Virus record (IMG/VR): IMGVR_UViG_3300027573_000963
Location: 1 to 28,361 of that record
From: a virus
Length of the DNA stretch: 28,361 nucleotides
Reading direction: 5' to 3' (one strand)
The notes beneath the pieces are model-generated. The model searched no databases. It saw nothing but the letters and a program-made list of their open reading frames with translations, and was not told where the DNA came from. A program made the translations under genes and the position numbers. Positions 14,834-23,361 of this stretch are shown piece by piece (position 1 is the first letter of the stretch; each line of letters begins with the position of its first letter).

Positions 14834-16119
14834 TTGCTTACCTCTTCTGCGCCTTTAGAGCGCTCTATAATAAAATCAATTACCTTCTTTGCTCTTAATA
14901 CATGAACAAAGGAATCCATTTGTTTGGTGTTATACAACATACTCACAAATTCGTCTTTTGTCTTTTGATACTTAGTAGCAAACTCTTCTAACAACTTGTC
15001 TAGTTCATCTGGATTAATTTCCATACTTGGCTCTTTATCATAAACAGCATCTATTAGTATAGAGCGCTCTGCATTGTATTTAGCCAATCCCTCTATGCTT
15101 TTTAAAAGAGATTCATTAACTTGGTCAGCCTTAACCCCAGCCTGTTGAAGTATTTTACTTTGCTCAACTCTTATCATAGAGTCTGGAACATCCACTTTAT
15201 TAAGAGTCTTGAGCTTGTCTATAATTTGCTTTTCGATTTGAGCACGAAATCTGCTTTCAATCTCTTGCTTTACATCACCCCTTAATTTGGCTTCCATCTC
15301 TTCTACAGTCTGATGCCCAACCATAAGAGCCAAATCATTATCTACATTGGCTAGCTTACTTTCAATTATTGAATGAACCTTAATTTCAAAATCAGCTTCT
15401 TTCCCTGCTAAATGTTTAGCCTTGTAATCTTCTGGGAATTTAACCTTAATGGTCTTAGTTTCTTCTGCCTTCATACCAACCATTTGTTCTTCAAATCCTG
15501 GTATGAAATTAGATTGTCCTAATTTGTTAATGGCATATCCTTCTGCCGAGCCACCATTAAAAGGCATACCATCCAACATGCCTTTAAAATCTATTACCAG
15601 AGCATCACCTAATTGAGCGCCACGGTCAGTTATTTGAATTCTTTCAGCAAACTGCTCACGTTGGGTCATTAACTTGGTTTCATATTCTGCTTGTTCATCG
15701 AATGTTGGCTTTTCTAATACAAGACCGTCATATCCCGTTGGGTCTAGTTTTGGCAACACATCGACTAGTATATCTACAGTGTATGAGTTATCTTTATTAA
15801 ATACTCCGGGATATTGAGCATCATTACTTAAATTATCGAAAGTTGGATTTCCTACAGGATTAATGTTGTTGTCTCTTATTACTTTAGTATATTGTTCTGA
15901 TAACAACATCTGAGATACGGTAGATTTAGCACGATCGCCGAAATGAAGCTTTAGGGCACTAACTGGAACCTTACCCTTTCTAAATCCATTTATCTGAACG
16001 TCTTTCTGTATGCTTCTAAAAAATTCATCAAATTTCTTATCTACATTCTCGGCGGATATTGAAATAGATATTTTCTTTTTAATATTGCTTACGTCTTCTA
16101 TCTTTACTTGGTCTTCCAT
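14830..16119 (-). CDS. tig: Trigger factor (ribosome-associated chaperone and prolyl isomerase)
   Basis: Trigger factor docks at the ribosomal exit tunnel and shields nascent chains. The 429-aa product matches the cellular length (E. coli 432) and all domains: an N-terminal ribosome-binding domain with the signature GFRKGKVP (45-52), an FKBP-type prolyl isomerase domain (about 168-251) with GDALVIDFKG and NFIPGFEEQMVGMK, and a C-terminal helical substrate-binding domain (252-429). The docking signature is intact, so it should compete with host trigger factor on ribosomes. ATG start with GAGGT 12 bases upstream; it overlaps the next gene by four bases. Phage-encoded full-length trigger factor is unusual; together with IF3 and DnaJ it suggests management of phage protein synthesis and folding (inference). 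Confidence 0.96.
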   Translation of the reverse strand: MEDQVKIEDVSNIKKKISISISAENVDKKFDEFFRSIQKDVQINGFRKGKVPVSALKLHFGDRAKSTVSQMLLSEQYTKVIRDNNINPVGNPTFDNLSNDAQYPGVFNKDNSYTVDILVDVLPKLDPTGYDGLVLEKPTFDEQAEYETKLMTQREQFAERIQITDRGAQLGDALVIDFKGMLDGMPFNGGSAEGYAINKLGQSNFIPGFEEQMVGMKAEETKTIKVKFPEDYKAKHLAGKEADFEIKVHSIIESKLANVDNDLALMVGHQTVEEMEAKLRGDVKQEIESRFRAQIEKQIIDKLKTLNKVDVPDSMIRVEQSKILQQAGVKADQVNESLLKSIEGLAKYNAERSILIDAVYDKEPSMEINPDELDKLLEEFATKYQKTKDEFVSMLYNTKQMDSFVHVLRAKKVIDFIIERSKGAEEVSK

Positions 16120-16127
16120 TTGTATTC

Positions 16128-16850
16128 TTACCTCTTCATATTAAGTTGATTCATAAATTGACTTCTATAACGGTCTAGTTGTTTTTCAAAAGCACCACCG
16201 CGAGGAATGCCACGATCTGTTGATTGTTCAATCCTTTTAGGGTCTAATAGTTTCAGTCTCTTTAGTTCGTCTAGTTTAGCAATCCAGAATCTATATATTG
16301 ATTCTTTATTTGGAGCAAATTCATACTTTGTTCTTAAACTACCCACAGCATCAATTACTGGTAAAGCCGAATCTTGTGATAGGCTATTGTAATAATCAGA
16401 TACTGCCGCTTTTAAAGCCCATCTTTCCAGCCCTGTTGGGGTTGGTTTAACAGATTGGCGAGACCATTCTTCATTAGCATTATTCTCTAGTATTTCCTTT
16501 AAATGCCCTAGAGTTGGTAGTGCTATTGGCTGCTGCGGAACTGCTTGTGGTGCAACAGCCGGATCTACCAAATTTTGTTCCATCGCAGATGTCTCTATAC
16601 CAAGTTCGGCAGTGATTGTCAAGCAGTCAGAGCAATTATCTGAGCCATCGTGCCTGGTTTCATGAATAAATTCAAGGATTTCCCTTGGACTATAAATATT
16701 TAAGTCCGCGTTAATTATGGCACGTTCTAGGGCCATTCTTTTAAATATATCTATACGTCTAGCAAAGTTAGAACCCTTTAACTGCTTATCGTATTTAATT
16801 AGATTTTTTCTTGCTAAAATCTTATGTTTTTTAACAAAGTCATTTAACAT
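16128..16850 (-). CDS. Unknown 240-aa protein between sigma factor and trigger factor
   Basis: The start is taken as ATG 16850, one base after the sigma gene stop (TAAcATG); an in-frame TTG at 16862 would overlap it. The ribosome binding site is weak. Three parts can be seen: a basic helical N-terminus (1-70), a linker rich in Ala, Pro and Gln (about 100-113, VAPQAVPQQPIALP), and a helical C-terminal half with FWIAKLDELKRLKLLDPKR and an Arg-rich end. A CSDC pair is near residue 75. No catalytic motif, signal peptide or membrane helix. A virion or scaffold protein or an adaptor are equally possible; no family recognised. Confidence 0.8.
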   Translation of the reverse strand: MLNDFVKKHKILARKNLIKYDKQLKGSNFARRIDIFKRMALERAIINADLNIYSPREILEFIHETRHDGSDNCSDCLTITAELGIETSAMEQNLVDPAVAPQAVPQQPIALPTLGHLKEILENNANEEWSRQSVKPTPTGLERWALKAAVSDYYNSLSQDSALPVIDAVGSLRTKYEFAPNKESIYRFWIAKLDELKRLKLLDPKRIEQSTDRGIPRGGAFEKQLDRYRSQFMNQLNMKR

Positions 16851-16851
16851 G

Positions 16852-17691
16852 TTATAAACCAAATATTTCTTTTATTTTTTTATTCTTTCTTAGATTTTTT
16901 AATTTTATATTAGCTCCAGCATTAGATATACCAGCTTCTGCTGCCGCTTCTTTAATCGAATAATCATGAAAACAAATTAATTCAATTACCTTAATCATCC
17001 TGGGGTCTTCATCCTTAAGCCATTCTCTAAAGTCATGTCTAGATATAATGTTATCTTCGCTTAAGTCTTTTGGATCCCCGAATATATTAGTGTTTTTTAT
17101 CATATTCTCTGTAGTATGCGGATAGGACTCATCTGATATTTCCATAGCACTTTCTATAGGAAGTTCGGCATGACTAATTGCTCTTTTGGCCGCTGTGCCT
17201 AAACTAGAGCCGCATTCAGCGCATTCTCTATCTGACATATCTTCATCTGAATTTAATGTTATAGAAAAAGAACCACCACAAGAGCAAGTGACCGTATAGC
17301 TTTGGACATTCAACATAGTAGCGTTTCTATAAAATCTACTGTCATCTCTTATCTCATTTATGAGTCTTCGATTAATTCTCATCTGTAAGAAAGTGGATAG
17401 TTTGATTTCTTTTCTTGGATCAAATTTGGACATGCCCTCTATGATATGCAGAGACACATGCTGTTTGGCGTCCTCAAATGTAAAACCACTAAAATTATAT
17501 TTAGTTGCCAAATATTTAATAAGCTTGGACATCTTAACTATTATTTTATCGTATCCAGTGCCATCCCTAGTATCTACATAGATAGCCTCATTATCGACAG
17601 TAATCCATCCAGCAAAACCAAGATAATCATTTGTATTAGTATCAGTAAAGATTTCTAATTCTTTATCTTTATTTGCGTTAATAGTTTTCAT
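16852..17691 (-). CDS. Sigma-70-family factor with inserted zinc ribbon
   Basis: Sigma factors direct RNA polymerase to promoters. Residues 52-120 match sigma region 2 (a core-binding helix ending in SKFDPRKEIKLSTFLQMRINRRL, then INEIRDDSRF). Residues 215-275 match region 4, with a helix-turn-helix DYSIKEAAAEAGISNAGANI. Between them, where region 3 would be, is a zinc-ribbon-like insert: CSC at 136-138 and CAEC at 157-160. The N-terminal 50 residues are acidic and lack a classical region 1.1. Length (279 aa) is larger than T4 gp55 (185). It probably drives middle or late phage promoters. ATG start, AGGAG overlapping the stop of the upstream nuclease gene. Confidence 0.85.
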   Translation of the reverse strand: MKTINANKDKELEIFTDTNTNDYLGFAGWITVDNEAIYVDTRDGTGYDKIIVKMSKLIKYLATKYNFSGFTFEDAKQHVSLHIIEGMSKFDPRKEIKLSTFLQMRINRRLINEIRDDSRFYRNATMLNVQSYTVTCSCGGSFSITLNSDEDMSDRECAECGSSLGTAAKRAISHAELPIESAMEISDESYPHTTENMIKNTNIFGDPKDLSEDNIISRHDFREWLKDEDPRMIKVIELICFHDYSIKEAAAEAGISNAGANIKLKNLRKNKKIKEIFGL

Positions 17692-17699
17692 TCATTCTC

Positions 17700-18494
17700 C
17701 TACCATGCTGTATGGGCTGGACAAATTTCTTTAAAATCACACCAATTACAGAGCTTAGATGGAACTGGCACCCAAGTGTTTTCGGCGCCTATTTTCTCCG
17801 CATAACCTATAACTTGCTTCTCTGTTTTATCTAAATCAAAGGCATTAAATTCATATTCTTTGTATTTTGAGTTATGTCTCAATAAAACATAAGATGCCTT
17901 ATAACTGTCTATGTTTCCAAATTCTTGTCTTAACCATAAGCCGTAGATTAGCAATTGAAATGGTTCTAAATAATATTCATTCTTAGTTGTTTTATAATCA
18001 ACTATATGAAATCTTCCATCTTTAATAACATCTAAACGGTCAATGAACCCTCTTATAAGAATATCCTCTCTTATCTTGAAGGTAAAGGCACTTTCTACGC
18101 CCTTAACCATTGGCATACCTGACTTGGATACATTCTTTAAATACCCCATCAATAGATTGTAAGCCTCTTCAATCATCTTGTCTTCTAGTTTCTTTCCTAA
18201 TGAGGCGCGAGCTTCAGTGAAGGCATGTTTCATTAGCTTACTTAATGAACCCTTATTGGTACCCTCTTCCATGTATATTTTATGGAAGACCTCTAAAGCC
18301 TTGTGGCAAAGATTACCTAAATCGAAATGATCCCATTCTTTCTTTGGAGCCTTTTCAATATAAGTAAAAAAATACTTACGAGGGCATTGTTCATAGGTCT
18401 TCATGGCACTTGCTGATAACTTGATTATCTGGGGCTCTTTATCGTGCGCTTCGTCTATTATTTCTTTTTCCCCATCTACAATTTTTAATGTCAT
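17700..18494 (-). CDS. PD-(D/E)XK exonuclease of the Cas4/RecB family with Fe-S cysteines
   Basis: The 264-aa protein has the RecB-nuclease core: the ASAMKTYEQCPRKYFF start (28-43), a GNLCH motif with His64, GFIDRLD with Asp152, VDYKTTK with Asp166 and Lys168, and QLLIYG with Gln180 and Tyr184. Four cysteines in the Cas4/AddB arrangement (Cys37, Cys249, Cys252, Cys258) should bind a 4Fe-4S cluster that closes the nuclease domain. Such enzymes resect DNA ends; in phages they serve recombination or host DNA degradation. There is no CRISPR array or cas1 in the window, so an adaptation role is not supported. AAAGGA site before the ATG; two short gaps link it with the sigma and virion-like genes. 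Confidence 0.92.
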   Translation of the reverse strand: MTLKIVDGEKEIIDEAHDKEPQIIKLSASAMKTYEQCPRKYFFTYIEKAPKKEWDHFDLGNLCHKALEVFHKIYMEEGTNKGSLSKLMKHAFTEARASLGKKLEDKMIEEAYNLLMGYLKNVSKSGMPMVKGVESAFTFKIREDILIRGFIDRLDVIKDGRFHIVDYKTTKNEYYLEPFQLLIYGLWLRQEFGNIDSYKASYVLLRHNSKYKEYEFNAFDLDKTEKQVIGYAEKIGAENTWVPVPSKLCNWCDFKEICPAHTAW

Positions 18495-18502
18495 TTTTTC
18501 CT

Positions 18503-19384
18503 TTAAAAGCTAGTTTGTCTTCCGTCGCGACCCAACCATTTAAACACCAATGGTATAGTATAGAAAGAGCCGGTTAGCATGAAAATGTTACTTGGAAGGG
18601 TTTGTATATTTTTAACATATCTTCCTTCATTATGATCGAAGTAATAACCAACCATTGTATTAGTTTTTGGACTGTAGAATCGTCTAACGAAGCCGCCGCT
18701 GACATAAGTAGCTTGTGGGTCTCGTAGTCTTTTTCCGCCAAATTCTTTATAAATATTAGACAGGGAACCAAATGGTCTCGGCATTAACTTAACATCATTA
18801 TCTATTCTATTGTCTATGACTATCATTCGTGCGGTTGGATTGAAAAATTCTGCTTTTTCTGGAGTAGAGAAAGGTTGAAAATTATTATCCTCAAATGTAG
18901 GATTAGTATTTTCGTCTGGTATATTGACCTCTACAAGCAGTCCTAATTCTGTGCCATCAGCTTCGCGCTCGCTCTCTATAAAGTCATATTCAGATGGATC
19001 TACATCTAAGAAGCGAGCTGGTAAGCCATCAGCATCAAAGCCAGTTATAAGGTCAAATCCACTATTGGCCCTGTCTTGCACTATTCCCTCAGCAGATATA
19101 AACCTAGCAACATTTATACTAGTAACATCTGGCGCAAAGGTTTGTGTCAAAGTCGGACCAACTTCATCCTCACTATCAACACCAAAGGCACTTAAAGTAA
19201 TTGAATTGAATCCAGTTGGTAGTACAACACCATCTATATATATAGGAGAGTCTGGGGTAGGTGATGAGCCGTCTATAGTAAAATAAATTGTAGCAGGAAT
19301 ATTTGACTCTATAGTTACACTCTCAGGTATTCCAGAAGATATTTCTGTTTCAGACCTTATAAATGTAAGTGTAACTACGGCCAT
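18503..19384 (-). CDS. Probable virion-associated protein with chitobiase-like beta domain
   Basis: Residues 15-90 resemble the chitobiase/beta-hexosaminidase C-terminal-type domain (CHB_HEX_C), with ATIYFTIDGSSPTPDSPIY followed by a GFNSITLSAFGVD strand. Such immunoglobulin-like domains are common in surface and phage tail proteins. The remaining 200 residues are beta-rich with aromatic and Asn content, including YVSGGFVRRFYSPKTNTMVG, and show no catalytic motif. No signal peptide. A structural or receptor/baseplate role is inferred from domain type. Its location among replication genes is odd. AAGGA site 11 bases before the ATG. Confidence 0.8.
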   Translation of the reverse strand: MAVVTLTFIRSETEISSGIPESVTIESNIPATIYFTIDGSSPTPDSPIYIDGVVLPTGFNSITLSAFGVDSEDEVGPTLTQTFAPDVTSINVARFISAEGIVQDRANSGFDLITGFDADGLPARFLDVDPSEYDFIESEREADGTELGLLVEVNIPDENTNPTFEDNNFQPFSTPEKAEFFNPTARMIVIDNRIDNDVKLMPRPFGSLSNIYKEFGGKRLRDPQATYVSGGFVRRFYSPKTNTMVGYYFDHNEGRYVKNIQTLPSNIFMLTGSFYTIPLVFKWLGRDGRQTSF

Positions 19385-19387
19385 TTA

Positions 19388-19771
19388 TTATAATTCCTTG
19401 GGATGAAATGTGGCAGGTGCCTCTTTAGTGTCATGAATAACTCTTAAGAATCTTTCATCATTTCTTTCTTTACCATTTTTTATATAAACAAATTGAGATT
19501 CGTGAGCTAGACGACGCAGCATAGATGCTAATATATAATACACATCTTTAGTTTGTTTTGCTTCGTCTGAATCTTCGGCATTTATTTCTCTTCCAAATTG
19601 CAAGATAGTTTCTTGCATATCCATGAGCATTAAATCCATTTCTTCAGAAGTTACCATCATTGCTGCCACTTTACCCTTCATAAGCTCATACATATTATCT
19701 GGACCATTATGTACTAATCCAGATACTAGGGCCTCTACTTCATTATTAGCTAATACATATTTAGTTCTCAT
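19388..19771 (-). CDS. Unknown 127-aa helical protein
   Basis: Its ATG overlaps the stop of the nucleotidase gene (ATGA), so it is translationally coupled. The protein is helical and Met-rich (KVAAMMVTSEEMDLMLMDMQET, about 34-55), then ...YYILASMLRRLAHESQFVYIKNG and a His/Pro-containing end. No membrane helix or motif recognised. Being three bases before the chitobiase-domain gene, it may be a chaperone or partner of that protein (inference). Confidence 0.75.
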   Translation of the reverse strand: MRTKYVLANNEVEALVSGLVHNGPDNMYELMKGKVAAMMVTSEEMDLMLMDMQETILQFGREINAEDSDEAKQTKDVYYILASMLRRLAHESQFVYIKNGKERNDERFLRVIHDTKEAPATFHPKEL

Positions 19772-20370
19772 GTTAATTCTTTTACCTTTGTAAGAGCCTC
19801 ATCGTATGATTTAACCCTGTAAATCAAACTGGCGTCGTTTGGTTGCTGGTTCCATGCTCTATCCATTAGAACGCATTTAATTCCGTGGTCAGCGCCATAT
19901 TGGACTGTAACTAATTTATCTTCTATTAGAATAGGAATATCGAACGTTTTACAAAAATCTATTTTCTTATGCTCAAAGTATATTTTCTCTACTGGCATTC
20001 CATTTTGTTCGAACCAAGCATAAGTATCCTTTTGCACCCTATCCACTACACTTTCTGGAAAGATTTGTCTATAATCACCAACTCTGGCAGTAACTATATA
20101 TATATTGCAGTGATCTACCAAATCTAAAACGAAATCTCTAGCGCCATCGTAAATTGGAATATTCAGCATTCCACCGCTCATTATCCAATCCATACTGGCT
20201 TTATTTGTATCTACATTTGCTAGATTTGGGCCCCACTCTCTAAAGACATAACTGCTGGGCTCTACATTCATATCAAGCCCAGCGTTATAGTTTTTATTTA
20301 AAAAGTCCCCGAAACCATGATAGAAGTTTGCTAAAACTCCATCTATGTCTAACAACAGCTTTGGTTTCAT
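19768..20370 (-). CDS. HAD-family 5'(3')-deoxyribonucleotidase-like protein
   Basis: The N-terminus LLLDIDGVLANF carries the HAD motif I aspartates (Asp8 nucleophile, Asp10). Motif II threonine is in IYIVTARVGD (Thr94), a motif III lysine is near 135-136, and motif IV is ILIEDK (Glu150, Asp151). The arrangement and 200-aa length match the NT5C family, which dephosphorylates nucleoside monophosphates. With dCMP deaminase and the dNMP kinase it would shape the dNTP pool. The start cannot be further downstream because motif I begins at residue 5. It overlaps the preceding small gene by 77 bases. AAAGGA site before the ATG. Confidence 0.87.
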   Translation of the reverse strand: MKPKLLLDIDGVLANFYHGFGDFLNKNYNAGLDMNVEPSSYVFREWGPNLANVDTNKASMDWIMSGGMLNIPIYDGARDFVLDLVDHCNIYIVTARVGDYRQIFPESVVDRVQKDTYAWFEQNGMPVEKIYFEHKKIDFCKTFDIPILIEDKLVTVQYGADHGIKCVLMDRAWNQQPNDASLIYRVKSYDEALTKVKELT

Positions 20371-20563
20371 TTTTATTCTTTCCTTTATCTTCTACTTTTA
20401 AATACGGGTAGTAATGTATTGTTTTATGGTCTGGCTGTATGCGACATTTCGCTAGGAATACAGCATATTTTTCTTCACACTTATTATCATAGTAATAATC
20501 GATGGCCTTCATAACAACATCTCTTTTACTTTTGCCAACGAACTTAACAAAGTATTGAGCCAT
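20294..20563 (-). CDS. Unknown small basic protein
   Basis: A GGAGG site lies 6 bases before the ATG at 20563 (a second ATG at 20566 would be too close). The 89-aa protein begins MAQYFVKFVGKSKRDVVMKAIDYYY, is rich in Lys and Tyr, and ends with a basic, aromatic amphipathic segment (SKLLSWFRGLFK) that could touch membranes or nucleic acid. The last 26 codons overlap the nucleotidase start in another frame. No family recognised. The good ribosome binding site argues that it is real. Confidence 0.65.
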   Translation of the reverse strand: MAQYFVKFVGKSKRDVVMKAIDYYYDNKCEEKYAVFLAKCRIQPDHKTIHYYPYLKVEDKGKNKNETKAVVRHRWSFSKLLSWFRGLFK

Positions 20564-20590
20564 CATTCGCCTCCATAAGAGGCTATAGCA

Positions 20591-21259
20591 TCAGGTTCGT
20601 CTCTGCGAAACTTCGAACTGAGACAAGTATTTTGATACCATAGACCTCCGTGTAATTGAGTCACCCGTATATTCGGGTATATCCATAATATCCTCCTCTA
20701 AAAAGAAATCGTCTAAATATTTATTTAGATAGTATAAACCGCTTTCTTTATTTTGTATGAGGCTTATCTCTCTATTTTCTAAACAATACGTCATCAGTTC
20801 TATGGACAGCTTTGAGTTTAGTAGGCCGCCCTCTTCATCAAAATCATCAACCAATGGCTGATCCGACTTTGATACATAATACACTCTTCTTATGGTATGT
20901 GAATTTTCTTTATAATAACGAAAGGCATCTAGCTCTTCGGGAGTCCGTATATCAGTAATAACAACGGATTTGGTTGATTTAATAGCATCTTCCATAACCC
21001 TTCGTACGAAATATAGAGGGTCTTTTTCTCTCTTTTCTTCGCTAAAATCCCATAATTCTTGTCTAACTCGGGCAATATCACCTGATATCTTGGCTAACTC
21101 AAAGTCTTCCTTGCTGATACCAAACTCTTCTTTAATTCGGTCAGCAAAGGCAAGTGTTGCAAAATCTCTTGTTTCTTGAAGGTATTTTGCTACAGAGTCC
21201 TTACCAGCTCTAGGTACGCCTATTAGCCCAAAAATCCGTTTAATTGGAAAACCTATCAT
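20591..21259 (-). CDS. Deoxynucleoside monophosphate kinase-like protein
   Basis: The 222-aa P-loop protein has GVPRAGKDSVAKYL (14-27), a GxxxxGKD Walker A as in T4 gp1-type dNMP kinases and related phage NMP kinases. A strand VVITDIRTPEELDAFRYYK (about 98-116) is the typical second motif of this family. It would phosphorylate dNMPs to dNDPs for phage DNA synthesis. Substrate specificity cannot be read from sequence. AAAGGA site before the ATG; 26 bases after the sbcC stop. Confidence 0.8.
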   Translation of the reverse strand: MIGFPIKRIFGLIGVPRAGKDSVAKYLQETRDFATLAFADRIKEEFGISKEDFELAKISGDIARVRQELWDFSEEKREKDPLYFVRRVMEDAIKSTKSVVITDIRTPEELDAFRYYKENSHTIRRVYYVSKSDQPLVDDFDEEGGLLNSKLSIELMTYCLENREISLIQNKESGLYYLNKYLDDFFLEEDIMDIPEYTGDSITRRSMVSKYLSQFEVSQRRT

Positions 21260-21285
21260 ATATAAGTCCTTTTTATTAATAGATG

Positions 21286-23361
21286 CTACTGAATAATCTT
21301 GCTTCCATCGACAGTTTTATTCACTATTATTACATCATCAAATTGCTCTTTAAGCTTCTCATCGTGGGTAATAACAAGTATCTTCATCTCATTACCCAAT
21401 TGCTTTACTATATTAATAAACATTTCAAGACCCTTATCGTCAAGCGATGAGCTAACCTCATCCAATAACAGAAATTTCACATTTCCGCCTATTCTTTGCG
21501 ATAATATCTTGCTTAAAGCCAATCTTAAAGCCAACGAAATTCTGAATTGCTCTCCACCACTATAGGTTTCAAACTCATCAGTCCGGCCACCAGAAGCAAC
21601 TTCTATATCAAAGGTTTCCATCCAAGAGCCATTATCACCTTGTTTTTGGGTCTTAATGGCTGCTGTGGTGGGCTCGTTGCATATCTTTGATAAGATGTCA
21701 TTAGCATAGGTCTCAAGCTCTTCTATTACATTTTCTAATATAACAGCCTGAATGCCATCTTTTCCAAAATAGTGTCTTAGCTTATCATATATAGCATAGT
21801 CGCTATTTAATTTGCTCAATTCCTCTTGAAGCTCTTTTTGTTCTTTTTCTTGTTTTGTAAGGTCTTCTAGAATATTGACTTTGCTACCATAAGATACGTT
21901 TAGCTTATTGCTCTTGTCTCTTAGGTCTTTAACCAAGCGAGACATATCTTCAATTTCTTTTTCTAGCTTATTGTATTCTTCTTTATCTACTCTTGCTCTG
22001 AGGTCATTAATTTCTTTATTAAAATCTCTGCTTTGTAGGGTTTTTAGTTCTTGCCGCAATGAAGTGTTTTCATGAATACAGGCATCTACGGCAGATTTAC
22101 ATTTGGCTATCTTAAGCTCAATCTTACCTTTGTCTATTTCTGCCCTGTTAGCTTCAGACAGAGCCAATTCCATTTCCTTAGCTCTTTGGTCAGCTTTAAC
22201 CAATTTAGCTTTTATTTCATCATACTTAGCACGAATATCTACAAGCTCTTTATCGCGGGTTTCTTTAATACCCCTAATATCAGTCTTAGTTAGTTCTTTT
22301 CTGCAAGTTGGACATTCTTTATCCAAAGATACATCTTTTTCTAAATGCAAAATATGTTCTTTTAATGATTTTTCTCTTGCTTTGCCGGCTATTAGCTTTG
22401 AATTAATCTCTTGAAGGTTAATATTAGCGCCAGCCTTAATTTTCTCATTTAATACTTTTATTTTTTGTTGTATTAGAGCTATGTTATCTGTGCTCTGAGA
22501 AATTACACTATCGTTTTCTTTAACCTTTGTGGTTATATAGCTAACTCGCTTTTTAGCCTCATTGGCTTCTCTTTGAACCTTTTGTAAAAGTTCTGGGGCA
22601 TTTTGCAAGTCATTCAAAATAGTTTGATGTCTAGACTTTTTCCCCACCAATACATCATTCAGATTTGTATATTCTGTATTTACTCTTTCGAGTTCTAGTT
22701 TTATATTTTGAATATCAGACTTACAACTAACTATATTCTCCTCTATCGTTGCAAGTGAAACCACATTTTTAGTCTTATCTTGTGATTTAGCAGACAATAT
22801 CCTTGCGTGCTCTCGCGCACTTTTCTGGAACTCATCCCATTTATCCATTTTTAGAAGAGCCTTTAAAATGTCTTTCCTTTCGCTAGGCTTGGCTTCCGCA
22901 AACATCGAAATATCATTCTGTTTAAAATATACAGAATTTAAAAATACTTCGCTATTCAAATTAATTACTGTGCAAATTCTATCGTCTGTGGCCGTATTGG
23001 TGTCGCATGATATATTTTTCCAATCTGTGCCTGTCCATTGTTCAAATACAACATCTGACTCACCTACGGTCTTGTCTCGCATTCTTGTAATTCTATATTG
23101 TGTGCCATCTACATCAAAGACGAATTCTACTTTGCAGAGTTTTTTATCTTTCTTAACAACTCCATCTTTTTTCTTGTGTCTAGATTTGCCAAATAAGGCC
23201 CAAAAAATGGCCTCAAAAATAGCGCTTTTACCAGCACCATTTGATTGGTCAGAATTGTTATTAAAACTACCGAGTATTAAAGCTACGTTGAATCTTCCAA
23301 AATCTACATCTGACTTATCGTGAGACAAGAAGTTTTGGATAGAAAGTTTGACTGGAATCAT
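21286..23361 (-). CDS. sbcC: SbcC/Rad50-like ATPase, T4 gp46-type recombination nuclease subunit
   Basis: SbcC is the SMC-like ATPase that partners SbcD to process DNA ends and hairpins. In 691 residues: Walker A NGAGKS (41-46), two long coiled coils (about 175-345 and 360-525), a zinc hook CPTC (Cys350, Cys353) at the apex, ABC signature YSGGEQ (600-605) and Walker B FLLLDEVSSSLDD (630-642). It is shorter than E. coli SbcC (1048) and near T4 gp46 (560), so the coils are compact. The start ATG overlaps the sbcD stop (ATGA), giving equal expression of the two subunits. Confidence 0.96.
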   Translation of the reverse strand: MIPVKLSIQNFLSHDKSDVDFGRFNVALILGSFNNNSDQSNGAGKSAIFEAIFWALFGKSRHKKKDGVVKKDKKLCKVEFVFDVDGTQYRITRMRDKTVGESDVVFEQWTGTDWKNISCDTNTATDDRICTVINLNSEVFLNSVYFKQNDISMFAEAKPSERKDILKALLKMDKWDEFQKSAREHARILSAKSQDKTKNVVSLATIEENIVSCKSDIQNIKLELERVNTEYTNLNDVLVGKKSRHQTILNDLQNAPELLQKVQREANEAKKRVSYITTKVKENDSVISQSTDNIALIQQKIKVLNEKIKAGANINLQEINSKLIAGKAREKSLKEHILHLEKDVSLDKECPTCRKELTKTDIRGIKETRDKELVDIRAKYDEIKAKLVKADQRAKEMELALSEANRAEIDKGKIELKIAKCKSAVDACIHENTSLRQELKTLQSRDFNKEINDLRARVDKEEYNKLEKEIEDMSRLVKDLRDKSNKLNVSYGSKVNILEDLTKQEKEQKELQEELSKLNSDYAIYDKLRHYFGKDGIQAVILENVIEELETYANDILSKICNEPTTAAIKTQKQGDNGSWMETFDIEVASGGRTDEFETYSGGEQFRISLALRLALSKILSQRIGGNVKFLLLDEVSSSLDDKGLEMFINIVKQLGNEMKILVITHDEKLKEQFDDVIIVNKTVDGSKIIQ

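Noticed and set aside
2035-17691. Bacterial chromosome rather than phage
   Set aside because: recA, dnaE, infC, tig and dnaJ are cellular-type genes, but the gp32-like SSB, gp46/47 pair, split primase, small coupled unknowns and single-strand layout point to a phage. A chimeric assembly cannot be fully excluded without the flanks.
17700-18494. Cas4 as part of a CRISPR system
   Set aside because: The nuclease has Cas4-like Fe-S cysteines, but no repeats, cas1 or cas2 are present; a phage recombination nuclease fits better.
18574-18771. A 65-aa minus-strand frame inside the chitobiase-domain gene
   Set aside because: Fully contained in a larger supported gene in another frame, no ribosome binding site.
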